Positions 34,366 through 41,730 of a DNA stretch of 52,153 nucleotides are shown here, piece after piece (position 1 is the stretch's first letter; every line of letters starts with the position of its first letter). This DNA is from Bacteroidaceae bacterium (lineage in GTDB: Bacteria; Bacteroidota; Bacteroidia; Bacteroidales; Bacteroidaceae), in contig JAFXNA010000015.1 in assembly GCA_017529865.1 (NCBI GenBank), forward strand, positions 1 through 52,153, read 5' to 3'. The position numbers were made by a program, and so were the translations under genes. A model generated the notes under the pieces. The model had not been told where the DNA came from and ran no database searches. It saw only the letters and a program-made list of their open reading frames with translations.

Positions 34366-34758
34366 ATGAGTATTAGATACCGACTGACCGAAGTAAAAGA
34401 CAACATCAGCAGCAAGCCCAAAAAAGGCTATTATGCACAAGTTGTCACCAAGGGGACAATCGACACCCAGACATTATGTAAGCAAATCGCTGCAGGTTGT
34501 TCACTATCAACAGCCGACATGACAGCAGCCATCATCGCACTGTCGCAGCAACTCACTGAATGTCTGCTCGATGGCTACAACGTAAACATAGAGGGAATCG
34601 GCACCTTCTCACTCTCAGCAGAGTCCAAGGTGGTACAGAAGAAGACCGACATCCGGGCGCAGTCCGTGCGCGTCAAGAACGTCAACTTCCGCTCGGCAGT
34701 AAGCCTCAAGAAAGCAATGAAAGAATCAAAGTTCGAGCGCGAACAGATGAAGGAATAA
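34366..34758 (+). CDS. HU/IHF-like DNA-binding protein
   Basis: The 130-residue protein belongs to the Bacteroidota HU-related group: an N-terminal extension (SIRYRLTEVKDNISSKPKKG) before the HU core, with LSTADMTAAIIALSQQLTEC, LLDGYNVNIEGIGTFSLSAE and a basic end. It probably bends or coats DNA in the nucleoid. It lacks a clear IHF-type arm motif. The gene sits 48 bases before the SPOR lipoprotein gene and the two may share a transcript. Confidence 0.88.
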   Translation: MSIRYRLTEVKDNISSKPKKGYYAQVVTKGTIDTQTLCKQIAAGCSLSTADMTAAIIALSQQLTECLLDGYNVNIEGIGTFSLSAESKVVQKKTDIRAQSVRVKNVNFRSAVSLKKAMKESKFEREQMKE

Positions 34759-34806
34759 AAAAACAATATAAATTGAGTATTAACAATTCACAAAAGACAT
34801 TGAACA

Positions 34807-35289
34807 ATGAAAAGAAATCTCATTCTCAGCATGGCAATCCTCGCAGCGTTTGCCCTCGTATCATGCAAATCTACCGAAAGTAGCTACAAGAAAGCATACG
34901 ACAAAGCAAAGCAGCAAGAGCAAGCACAGCAGCAAGTAACAGCACCTGTACAGGTGACACCAGTGGTTACACCAGTACAGACCGTCACCCCAGTGACAAC
35001 AACACAGCCCGAAGACAACTCAGACCTTCGCTCCGAGAGTCTTAAAGCAGTTAGCGGCACACTTCAGGCCTACAACGTAGTATGCGGATCATTCAAGAGC
35101 CTCGATAATGCCAACAACCTGTGCAGCACACTCAAGAACAAAGGTTACAATGCTATCATCGCACAGAACCCAGCAACAGGCATGTATCGTGTCATCGCAA
35201 CATCTTCAAGCAGTAAGGCCGATGCCGTATCGAGCCGCGACAAGTTGCGTGCCACCTATCCAGATGCATGGGTACTCTATGCGAAGTAA
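34807..35289 (+). CDS. SPOR-domain lipoprotein
   Basis: The 160-residue protein has a lipoprotein signal (ILAAFALVSC, Cys20), a linker rich in Gln, Val, Thr and Pro (36-72), and a SPOR domain (about 85-160: YNVVCGSFKSLDNANNLCST, GYNAIIAQNPATGMYRVIAT). SPOR domains bind denuded peptidoglycan, often at the septum, so a role in division or wall maintenance is likely. A strong terminator follows at 35374-35408. Confidence 0.88.
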   Translation: MKRNLILSMAILAAFALVSCKSTESSYKKAYDKAKQQEQAQQQVTAPVQVTPVVTPVQTVTPVTTTQPEDNSDLRSESLKAVSGTLQAYNVVCGSFKSLDNANNLCSTLKNKGYNAIIAQNPATGMYRVIATSSSSKADAVSSRDKLRATYPDAWVLYAK

Positions 35290-35373
35290 AGACATAATAT
35301 TTTCAATCAGCTTAGTTTAAGCACATTTTAATTTCTTTTTGGTAAGTGAGAATAATGTAAGAATTATCTCGGG

Positions 35374-35408
35374 CAGTCGCGGGTTGAGAAATCCGCGACT
35401 GTATTTTT
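35374..35408 (+). terminator. Terminator after the SPOR lipoprotein gene
   Basis: CAGTCGCGG (35374-35382) and CCGCGACTG (35393-35401) form a perfect 9-bp stem with a 10-base loop, followed by TATTTTTTC. Confidence 0.9.
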
Positions 35409-35531
35409 TCCGTTGCACCGTTACAGTTGTTTTTACAAATGTATTCCATATTTGCTGTCTGTGCTTTACAATCGTACATATATATGTAATTATGTTCAAT
35501 TATTACATTTTTTCATTTTACATTTATTTCG

Positions 35532-35539
35532 TACCTTTG
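35532..35539 (+). promoter_or_regulatory. Promoter -7 box of the foldable RNA element
   Basis: TACCTTTG follows an AT-rich stretch, with no clear -33 box. RNA would begin near 35546, within the first small hairpin described below. Confidence 0.6.
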
Positions 35540-35540
35540 T

Positions 35541-35692
35541 ATCGGCAATGAGTGCCGAAAGGGTAACGAAAGGACAATGCTTGTGTAACGCGCCAAAAGG
35601 AGGCTACTGTATGACTCAGATAGGCAACCGGAAGCCACACGATACACAAGCCGTAAACGCCTAAGACTCATTCGACGGAAAGTTTTTACCTA
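35541..35692 (+). ncRNA. Possible structured RNA or leader (no assigned family)
   Basis: Several complementary blocks sit behind a promoter box. The longest is GCTTGTGTA (35579-35587) with TACACAAGC (35643-35651), a 9-bp perfect stem. Others are TCGGCA (35542-35547) with TGCCGA (35553-35558), AATGAGT (35547-35553) with ACTCATT (35666-35672), and GGTAA (35562-35566) with TTACC (35686-35690). The second and third share bases, so they cannot form together, as in a switch. Alternatively a 38-codon frame (ATG at 35548, start MSAERVTKGQ) covers most of it. No known riboswitch or RNA family is recognised and no strong terminator ends it. Confidence 0.4.
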
Positions 35693-35793
35693 TGGCAAAA
35701 AGTACAGTTTATTTCCATATTGACTCCCAAAGAGGTTAAAACGGAACAATCTGGTCAAGAATCTTCTTGTCAGTTTCGTTTTTCTCCACTTCG

Positions 35794-35825
35794 TTTGCTC
35801 AATTCACAAAAAAGCCTTACCTTTG
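35794..35825 (+). promoter_or_regulatory. Promoter of the histidine kinase gene
   Basis: TTTG at 35794-35797 and TACCTTTG at 35818-35825 are separated by 20 bases. The start at 35900 is about 70 bases downstream, which excludes the upstream ATG at 35720. Confidence 0.7.
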
Positions 35826-35899
35826 CATGTTCAAAAAGGAAACAAGAATCTCAAACAAGGAAGTTAGAATCGAAAATCAGGGACAATCAACATAGTGAT

Positions 35900-37777
35900 A
35901 TGAAGAGATTTGTTTGTATTGTTACACTATTGTTTTTTTTAATGCTGTCGACTTTTGCTGCAGCCAGAAAGCAGTTATTGATAATTACCCCCTACTCCAC
36001 GGAAAGCACTTGGTGGTCAGTAGCTGCTGTGGCTGTGGACGAAATCAGCACGAAATACAACGACATCACTATCAACCCCCTGCTGCTACACAGTTCTGAT
36101 TACAAATCACCTGCGGAGTATGCCAACATCGTGGCAAAAGCGAAGGAAATGTTCCCCGACAAGGCTCCTGACTTGGTGATGATTTTCGGTACAGCTTGCT
36201 ACCCGTCTATCCATCAACTGAATAGCTTCTGGCCCGACGTGCCCATGATTCTAGTGGGCGAGTTGGACTATGTGTGTGAGATAGACTATCTCTTTGCTCC
36301 CTATTGGGAGGAGAACGCTGTTCGCGAACCACTGACCGACTTGCAGCAAGTGTATAACTTGACATATATCAAGGCACCTGTCTTCACGAAAGAGACGATA
36401 GACCTGATTGTCCAAATGGTGCCTAAATTAAAAAAGGTGTTCTATATCGGTGGAGAGGAGTTGTTGAGTAAAGAAATGTATAAGGCTTTCAAGGATGAGG
36501 TGGAGAGTCGTCACCTACAGTTCACTCCATACTTTTCGAATGACCATCAGACAACTGACCTGGAACATCAATTAGGACAGATTGACCCTACAACGACAGG
36601 CGTGGTCTACACAGACTTCAGTTCGCGTCAACATCCTCGGAACAAAGTACTGAAAAGGGGAACGAGAGATATGGTAGAGGAGGCTGTTCCTCATTTCTGC
36701 CCGTTCTTCGAGAACACGAATGTGGACGATGCTGTAGGTTTCGTGTGCTACGACCTTAGTGACTATAAGAAGACCCAATTGAACTTCATGGAGAAAGTGT
36801 TGAATCGTGGCATCCAACCGAGGGATATTCCTTACGAGGTATTGTCGCATCAGGCTCCTATCATCAACCTGAAAACGATTGAACGCTTTAACATGGACAA
36901 GGACCTTATTCCAAAAGATGCTGTCCAGGTGAACGAATCTGAGACGTTCTGGGCTAAGAATAAGCAGCAACTGACCATCGTGGGTGTCATCCTGGGTGCC
37001 ATCATCGTCGGGTTGCTGATCTTGTTATACATCAAGGATCGTAAACATCATCGCGAACTGAAAGAAGCAAAGGAGCGTGCAGAGATGTCAGACCGTTCTA
37101 AAACCCAGTTCGTACAGAACATGAGTCATGAGATACGCACCCCACTGAATGCCATCATCGGTTTCTCACAACTGCTGTCACTCCCTGATGGTGTGATTTC
37201 AGATGAAGAGAAGCGTGAATACTCGTCGTATATCAACAACAGTACAAACATGCTAATGATGTTGGTAGACGACATCCTGAACCTGGCAGAAGGCGAGGAA
37301 GGAAATTACAAACTGGACATTGCCCCTGCTTCATGCAACCAGATTTGCCAGAGTGCGATGACGAACGTACAGTATCGCATAGACCCAAGTGCGGTGAATC
37401 TGCATTTCACGAGCGAGGTAGACGACAGCTATACCATCACAACTGACGGACGACGTGTGCAACAGATTCTGATTAACTACCTGACAAATGCTGCAAAGCA
37501 TACGGAACAGGGTGAGATACTTGTCCACTGCTCACTGTCGGAACATCCGGGTAAGGTGACCTTCTCAGTGGCCGACACGGGAACGGGTATTCCCGCCGAT
37601 ATGCAGGACGACCTTTTCGAACGCTTCACGAAACACGACGTACTGATTCAGGGTACGGGTCTGGGCCTGAACATCTGTCGCACGGTTGCTGCCAAACTTG
37701 GCGGCGAAGTGGCGCTAGATAAGTCTTATGTGCATGGCGCTCGATTTGTGTTTATCATCCCTCAAGACGCAAGCTAA
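35900..37777 (+). CDS. Orphan membrane sensor histidine kinase
   Basis: The 625-residue protein has a signal segment ([20 protein letters not shown]), a long periplasmic domain (about 22-355) of periplasmic-binding-protein type ([47 protein letters not shown]), one membrane helix (about 359-378) and the kinase core. His410 is in [19 protein letters not shown]; the ATPase boxes are [25 protein letters not shown] and [12 protein letters not shown]. There is no receiver domain and no response-regulator gene next door, so its partner must be elsewhere. The ligand-like domain suggests detection of a small solute or peptide. Confidence 0.92.
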   Translation: MKRFVCIVTLLFFLMLSTFAAARKQLLIITPYSTESTWWSVAAVAVDEISTKYNDITINPLLLHSSDYKSPAEYANIVAKAKEMFPDKAPDLVMIFGTACYPSIHQLNSFWPDVPMILVGELDYVCEIDYLFAPYWEENAVREPLTDLQQVYNLTYIKAPVFTKETIDLIVQMVPKLKKVFYIGGEELLSKEMYKAFKDEVESRHLQFTPYFSNDHQTTDLEHQLGQIDPTTTGVVYTDFSSRQHPRNKVLKRGTRDMVEEAVPHFCPFFENTNVDDAVGFVCYDLSDYKKTQLNFMEKVLNRGIQPRDIPYEVLSHQAPIINLKTIERFNMDKDLIPKDAVQVNESETFWAKNKQQLTIVGVILGAIIVGLLILLYIKDRKHHRELKEAKERAEMSDRSKTQFVQNMSHEIRTPLNAIIGFSQLLSLPDGVISDEEKREYSSYINNSTNMLMMLVDDILNLAEGEEGNYKLDIAPASCNQICQSAMTNVQYRIDPSAVNLHFTSEVDDSYTITTDGRRVQQILINYLTNAAKHTEQGEILVHCSLSEHPGKVTFSVADTGTGIPADMQDDLFERFTKHDVLIQGTGLGLNICRTVAAKLGGEVALDKSYVHGARFVFIIPQDAS

Positions 37778-37808
37778 AAGGGGAAAAAACATAACTGCAA
37801 CACATTAA

Positions 37809-37853
37809 AAACACTTAAAAAGCCATTAAAATCGGTTGTTTAGGTGTTTTTTT
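37809..37853 (+). terminator. Hairpin after the histidine kinase gene
   Basis: AAACACTTA (37809-37817) pairs with TAGGTGTTT (37841-37849), with one G-T pair, and is followed by more T. The loop is long, so confidence is moderate. Confidence 0.5.
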
Positions 37854-37866
37854 CGTTTTTTTTTCG

Positions 37867-37874
37867 TAACTTTG
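37867..37874 (+). promoter_or_regulatory. Promoter -7 box of the starch-synthase-domain gene
   Basis: TAACTTTG followed by CAGTG, about 48 bases before the ATG at 37923. Confidence 0.6.
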
Positions 37875-37922
37875 CAGTGAAATTAGAAAAGGCATTGCTA
37901 AAACGAACCAAAACCTTGATTC

Positions 37923-38741
37923 ATGAAAGCTAATAAGGTATTATACATCACGACAGAAATGACTCCCTACGTGACCGACAACCCATTGTCGCTCAAAGGG
38001 CGCTTCCTTCCCCAGCAGATTCAGGAACTGGGCCACGAAATCCGCACTTTCTCTCCCAATTGGGGTAATATCAACGAACGTAGGAACCAACTGCATGAAG
38101 TAATTCGCCTCTCGGGCATGAACATCATTATTGACGACACCGATCATCCGCTACTCATCAAGGTGGCATCGCTGCAAGAAGCACGTATGCAGATTTACTT
38201 CATCGATAACGATGAGTACTTCTCACGTAAGGGTGTGTTAGCAGACGAAGCTGGTGAGGAGTATAAGGACAATGGCGAACGTGCGGTGTTCTATGCTCGC
38301 GGTGTGCTTGAAACGATGAAAAAACTGCGCTGGATACCCGATGTGATCCATTGTCACGGATGGGCAGCCCTTATCGCACCGCTCCTCATCAAGCGCGCCT
38401 ATCAGGACGAACCGTCGTTCTGTGACTCAAAGGTGGTGGTATCGGTATCAGCTTCTGAATTCAAAACCGATATGGGTGCGACATTCCAACGTAGCATCCC
38501 ATTCAAGAACATCACAACGAAAGAAATCGCTGACGTATGCACAGGCAACTGCTCATACGCAGAACTTGCTAAGATAGCCATTAAGTTCTCAGACGGCGTA
38601 GTGTTCGAATCGAAGCGTATGCCAAGCGAGATAACAACGTATGCCAAGTCGCTGGGTCGTCCTACCCTCACCTACCAAGGCGATGAAGGGTATGCAGAAG
38701 CCTACAGCAAGTTCTATGATTCATTGATACCAGAAGAATAG
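37923..38741 (+). CDS. Stand-alone glycogen/starch synthase N-terminal domain (GT5)
   Basis: The 272-residue protein matches only the N-terminal Rossmann domain of glycogen synthase (VLYITTEMTPYVTDNPLSLK, QQIQELGHEIRTFSPNWGNI, DVIHCHGWAALIAPLLIKRA). The C-terminal nucleotide-binding half is missing: a full GlgA has about 480 residues. Many Bacteroidota have this short form near panC, so it is probably not a recent truncation. Whether it makes glycogen alone is doubtful; a regulatory or partner role is possible. The following DUF4270 gene begins 54 bases later. Confidence 0.85.
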   Translation: MKANKVLYITTEMTPYVTDNPLSLKGRFLPQQIQELGHEIRTFSPNWGNINERRNQLHEVIRLSGMNIIIDDTDHPLLIKVASLQEARMQIYFIDNDEYFSRKGVLADEAGEEYKDNGERAVFYARGVLETMKKLRWIPDVIHCHGWAALIAPLLIKRAYQDEPSFCDSKVVVSVSASEFKTDMGATFQRSIPFKNITTKEIADVCTGNCSYAELAKIAIKFSDGVVFESKRMPSEITTYAKSLGRPTLTYQGDEGYAEAYSKFYDSLIPEE

Positions 38742-38795
38742 GCTTTAGACGTTAGATTATATTTTAAAGAATTGAAGGGAGAAGAGTTGATAGTT

Positions 38796-40181
38796 ATGAA
38801 AGTAAACAGATGTACCGTTGTTGCGTTATTATTGTCAATCTTGATGGCCGTTACCTCGTGTGACGACAGTACTGGCACACTCGGCAATGACATGATGCCC
38901 TCTCCTGACTACGTATTGAAAGAGAGCAAGCTCTACGACATACACACACAATCGTATTCGGCTGGTGATTCTGTGCTGGCACGCTCGAGTTTGTCATATC
39001 TGGGGCAGTTTACAGATCCAGAGACAGGCACGATTATCAAGTCGGATTTCCTGGCACAGTTCCACTGTATCGACGATTTTGCGTTCCCTGACTCAATTAT
39101 CGGCGACAGCATCATTTCAACAGAATTGCGATTGTTTGTCACGAAGTTCGTAGGTGACTCGTTAGCCACATTCAGAATCAGTGTCTACCCTATCACAAAG
39201 GTGATGAACCCTGATGCTGACTACTATACGAACATCAACCCCGCACAGTACTGCGACACCACTGTGGAACCGCTGACAGTGAAGTGGTTCACTTTGTCGG
39301 ACCTTACTGTGGACGAGAAAGAGCGCAACAGTTTAAACTACCAGAAGAAGATCGTAATTCCGCTGCCTACCGAGATGGGTACCCAGATATGGACTGCATA
39401 CAAAGAACATCCTGAGTATTTCCGCAATAGCGAGAGTTGGATTAACAGTGGATTGCCTGGCTGTAAGGGCTTCTATTTCAAACTGGAAAGCGGTGACGGT
39501 GCACTGGCTTATATCAACATCGCTCAGTATAACATCAACTACCGCTACCACGAAATCTATCGCGAACAGGAAGTTGACACAACTGGACTTTGTCAGTTTG
39601 CAATGACCGAAGAAGTGATTCAGGCTACCCACTTTGCGAACCACAACCTTGAACAGTTGCTGGCAGACAACACGTGTACGTATTTGAAGAGTCCTGCTGG
39701 TATTTTCACGTTGGCAACGATTCCTGTAGACCAGATTGTGACTACCGACACCATCAACCAAGCAAAGGTTGTGTTCACACGCTACAACGACCAAATCGAC
39801 CATCGTTTCCGTCTCGACATCCCTAAGTACCTACTGATGGTGCGCCTAGACGACTACAACAACGGATTCTTCGAGAACTACCAGTTGGCCGATGCAAACA
39901 AGTCATATCTAAGTCAGTTTAACAGCGCCAACAACACCTACACGTTCAACAACATTTCGCACCTGCTCAACATCATGTCGAACGAGTTGAAGACCAGTAC
40001 CGCCAGTCCTAATTATAATAAGGTGTTGCTGATTCCTGTAGAGCCAACCTTCGAATCATCGACAGTTTCAACAAAGAACCTCGTGAAACTCTGTCATGAC
40101 TTCTCGATGACCAGTGCCCGATTGGTGGGAGGAAAGGACCCTGTGAAACTGGAAATCATCTATAGTAAATTTGCCAAATAA
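38796..40181 (+). CDS. DUF4270 lipoprotein
   Basis: The 461-residue protein has a lipoprotein signal (VVALLLSILMAVTSC, Cys22) and then the DUF4270 pattern (DDSTGTLGNDMMPSPDY, LGQFTDPETGTIIKSDFLAQ, FPDSIIGDSIISTELRLFV, and a beta-rich rest). DUF4270 proteins are common Bacteroidota envelope proteins of unknown function, usually next to the GT5 stand-alone domain as here. The start at 38796 (MKVNRC) gives the signal peptide; the earlier ATG at 38772 adds eight polar residues. Confidence 0.9.
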   Translation: MKVNRCTVVALLLSILMAVTSCDDSTGTLGNDMMPSPDYVLKESKLYDIHTQSYSAGDSVLARSSLSYLGQFTDPETGTIIKSDFLAQFHCIDDFAFPDSIIGDSIISTELRLFVTKFVGDSLATFRISVYPITKVMNPDADYYTNINPAQYCDTTVEPLTVKWFTLSDLTVDEKERNSLNYQKKIVIPLPTEMGTQIWTAYKEHPEYFRNSESWINSGLPGCKGFYFKLESGDGALAYINIAQYNINYRYHEIYREQEVDTTGLCQFAMTEEVIQATHFANHNLEQLLADNTCTYLKSPAGIFTLATIPVDQIVTTDTINQAKVVFTRYNDQIDHRFRLDIPKYLLMVRLDDYNNGFFENYQLADANKSYLSQFNSANNTYTFNNISHLLNIMSNELKTSTASPNYNKVLLIPVEPTFESSTVSTKNLVKLCHDFSMTSARLVGGKDPVKLEIIYSKFAK

Positions 40182-40184
40182 AAG

Positions 40185-40215
40185 AATAGAGTTGGAAGTC
40201 CAACTCTATTTTTAT
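40185..40215. terminator. Bidirectional terminator between DUF4270 and mgtC-like genes
   Basis: AATAGAGTTGGA (40185-40196) and TCCAACTCTATT (40199-40210) form a perfect 12-bp stem with a 2-base gap (in practice a 4-base or larger loop), followed by TTTATT. It serves both convergent genes. Confidence 0.85.
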
Positions 40216-40883
40216 TCAACCACTTCAATGGTGATACCCTCGATGGACGAAAGGATGTCGAGCATCTGCTGTCGGAGCCGACTGCGTCGCACATGGAGAT
40301 CGAGGCTAACAACATAAACAGGATGACCAACCGCATCGATCCGTTCTTCCATACGGTAGGATTTAATGCCGATTTGGAGTTCTGCAAGATGTTGGCGTAC
40401 CTGCTCAATATGTTGCTGAGTGGGCGCGGAAAAACGTACGGCAAACTGGCTTTCGCCGAACTGGTGGAGGAAAATGTTCATACTCTCCATACCGAGCAAA
40501 ACAAGCGCTGTTGCGACACATGCAAGGATATACATGCTTGCTCCACATGCCATACCGATTGCAGCTGCGACCCACACTCCTGCTGCTGTAGTGAGACCAT
40601 GAACCGTCCTCTTCTGGAAAATGATAGTTCCGGCACCAATGAAACCGATACCTGTAACTATCTGAGCCGCTACGCGCGACACATCAAGACGCACATTGAG
40701 GTTGTCGGCATAGTGGTCGAGCACCTCACCGAATCCATACTGGGAGAGCACCATGAAGAGTGCACTGCCTAATGCTACGAGGAAATGAGTGCGGAAACCG
40801 GCATCTTTCGCACGGTATTCACGTTCAAGTCCGATTGCGCCTCCTAAGAGGGCTGCTACTAATATGCGTATGATGTAGTCCAT
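40212..40883 (-). CDS. MgtC/SapB-family membrane protein
   Basis: The 223-residue protein has the MgtC core: an N-terminal membrane domain with four to five helices (ILVAALLGGAIGLEREYRAK, RTHFLVALGSALFMVLSQYG, GIGFIGAGTIIFQKRTVHGL, TTAAGVWVAAAIGMACG) and a cytosolic ACT-like end (about 145-223). MgtC-type proteins are linked to Mg2+ limitation and virulence in some pathogens; the role here is unknown. The Met at 40883 starts the first helix directly. A 152-base spacer with GC palindromes separates it from the PAP2 gene. Confidence 0.88.
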   Translation of the reverse strand: MDYIIRILVAALLGGAIGLEREYRAKDAGFRTHFLVALGSALFMVLSQYGFGEVLDHYADNLNVRLDVSRVAAQIVTGIGFIGAGTIIFQKRTVHGLTTAAGVWVAAAIGMACGASMYILACVATALVLLGMESMNIFLHQFGESQFAVRFSAPTQQHIEQVRQHLAELQIGIKSYRMEERIDAVGHPVYVVSLDLHVRRSRLRQQMLDILSSIEGITIEVVE

Positions 40884-40909
40884 AAGTAGTAGAAGCCCCA
40901 CCCCCCATA

Positions 40910-41031
40910 CCCCTCCCTGCGAGTGAGGGGAGTGGATACTGTTGCTAATGATTATTACTATTCTTATTCATTTATTGATAGGCATTATTTGTGACTACTC
41001 CCCACCCTTACAGAGAGGGGCAAGGGGGCGG
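40910..41031. repeat. GC-run palindromes between the mgtC-like and PAP2 genes
   Basis: CCCCTC (40910-40915) with GAGGGG (40925-40930) forms one hairpin. A second C-run/G-run pair lies at about 40999-41031 (CTCCCCACCC and GAGGGGCAAGGGGG). They resemble the palindromes at 9112-9169 and 51996-52038, so this looks like an interspersed REP-like element. Confidence 0.5.
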
Positions 41032-41035
41032 GTCT

Positions 41036-41722
41036 TTAAACTCCTCTGCACATCGATACAAGGAGGACAATGATATAGTTGAAGAAGACAACTGCCAGGA
41101 AGAAATTCATGTCGGCCTTCCGATAACCTGTGGGAGTACTCTGATCGGTCACATAGCGAGGAGTCCCCACACGCTTCATAAGCCACTGATAGAGGCGATA
41201 GAACGCCCATCCTATGAGGATGCCGACAAGGAGTCCAACGGTAACATCACCAAAGTAATGAACACCGAGATAGAGACGAGTAAACGTAGTGGTGACGGAC
41301 CAGAAATAAAGGGTAATGGTGACTGCCCGATGACGGAAAAGGAATGACAGGAAGGTAGCCATGCAGAAAGTGTTGCAGGCATGTCCTGAAAAGAATCCGA
41401 AGCGACCGCCACGATAGCCTTCCACCATATCGACGAGATACATAATCTCAGGGTCCTGCGTAGGACGCCAGCGAGCCACCCATGGTTTCACCAATCCAGA
41501 ACAGAGGCGGTCAGCCACAAGTATCATCAGTCCGATGGTAAGCAGGATGATGAATGCATCGCGCAGGGTATTGTTATGGAAGAAGATATAGAGCAGCATC
41601 ACTATCACCAAAGACCACGAAAACGTGTTGGTGACACACACCATGAGGTTGTCCCAGAAAAGCGATTCACTGCCGTTAAGGGCGAGAGTGATGGCGCGAT
41701 CAATATCTAATGCATAATTCAT
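41036..41722 (-). CDS. PAP2-family phosphatase
   Basis: The 228-residue membrane protein carries the three PAP2 motifs: KPWVARWRP, FFSGHACNT and RLYLGVHYFGDV. It has about six hydrophobic helices. It is likely an undecaprenyl-pyrophosphate or other lipid phosphatase acting at the outer face of the inner membrane. The Met at 41722 (MNYALDI) is 8 bases from the end of the batD-batE fusion, so it is the last gene of the bat run or a close follower. Confidence 0.92.
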   Translation of the reverse strand: MNYALDIDRAITLALNGSESLFWDNLMVCVTNTFSWSLVIVMLLYIFFHNNTLRDAFIILLTIGLMILVADRLCSGLVKPWVARWRPTQDPEIMYLVDMVEGYRGGRFGFFSGHACNTFCMATFLSFLFRHRAVTITLYFWSVTTTFTRLYLGVHYFGDVTVGLLVGILIGWAFYRLYQWLMKRVGTPRYVTDQSTPTGYRKADMNFFLAVVFFNYIIVLLVSMCRGV

Positions 41723-41730
41723 AATTAAAA

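Larger units (their letters stand above)
35290..35899. other. 610-base spacer with terminator, foldable element and promoter
   Basis: From left to right the spacer holds the terminator of the SPOR gene (35374-35408), an AT-rich stretch with a promoter box (35532-35539), a foldable element (35541-35692), a 15-codon frame at 35693-35740 that may be a decayed gene start, and the promoter of the histidine kinase (35794-35825). The 83-codon frame at 35413-35664 passes through the AT-rich region and is not supported as a whole. Confidence 0.5.

Noticed and set aside
35413..35664. 83-codon plus-strand frame
   Set aside because: Its first 45 codons cross an AT-rich promoter region; only the last 38 codons (from 35548) lie downstream of the promoter box, and that stretch is better described as a foldable element.
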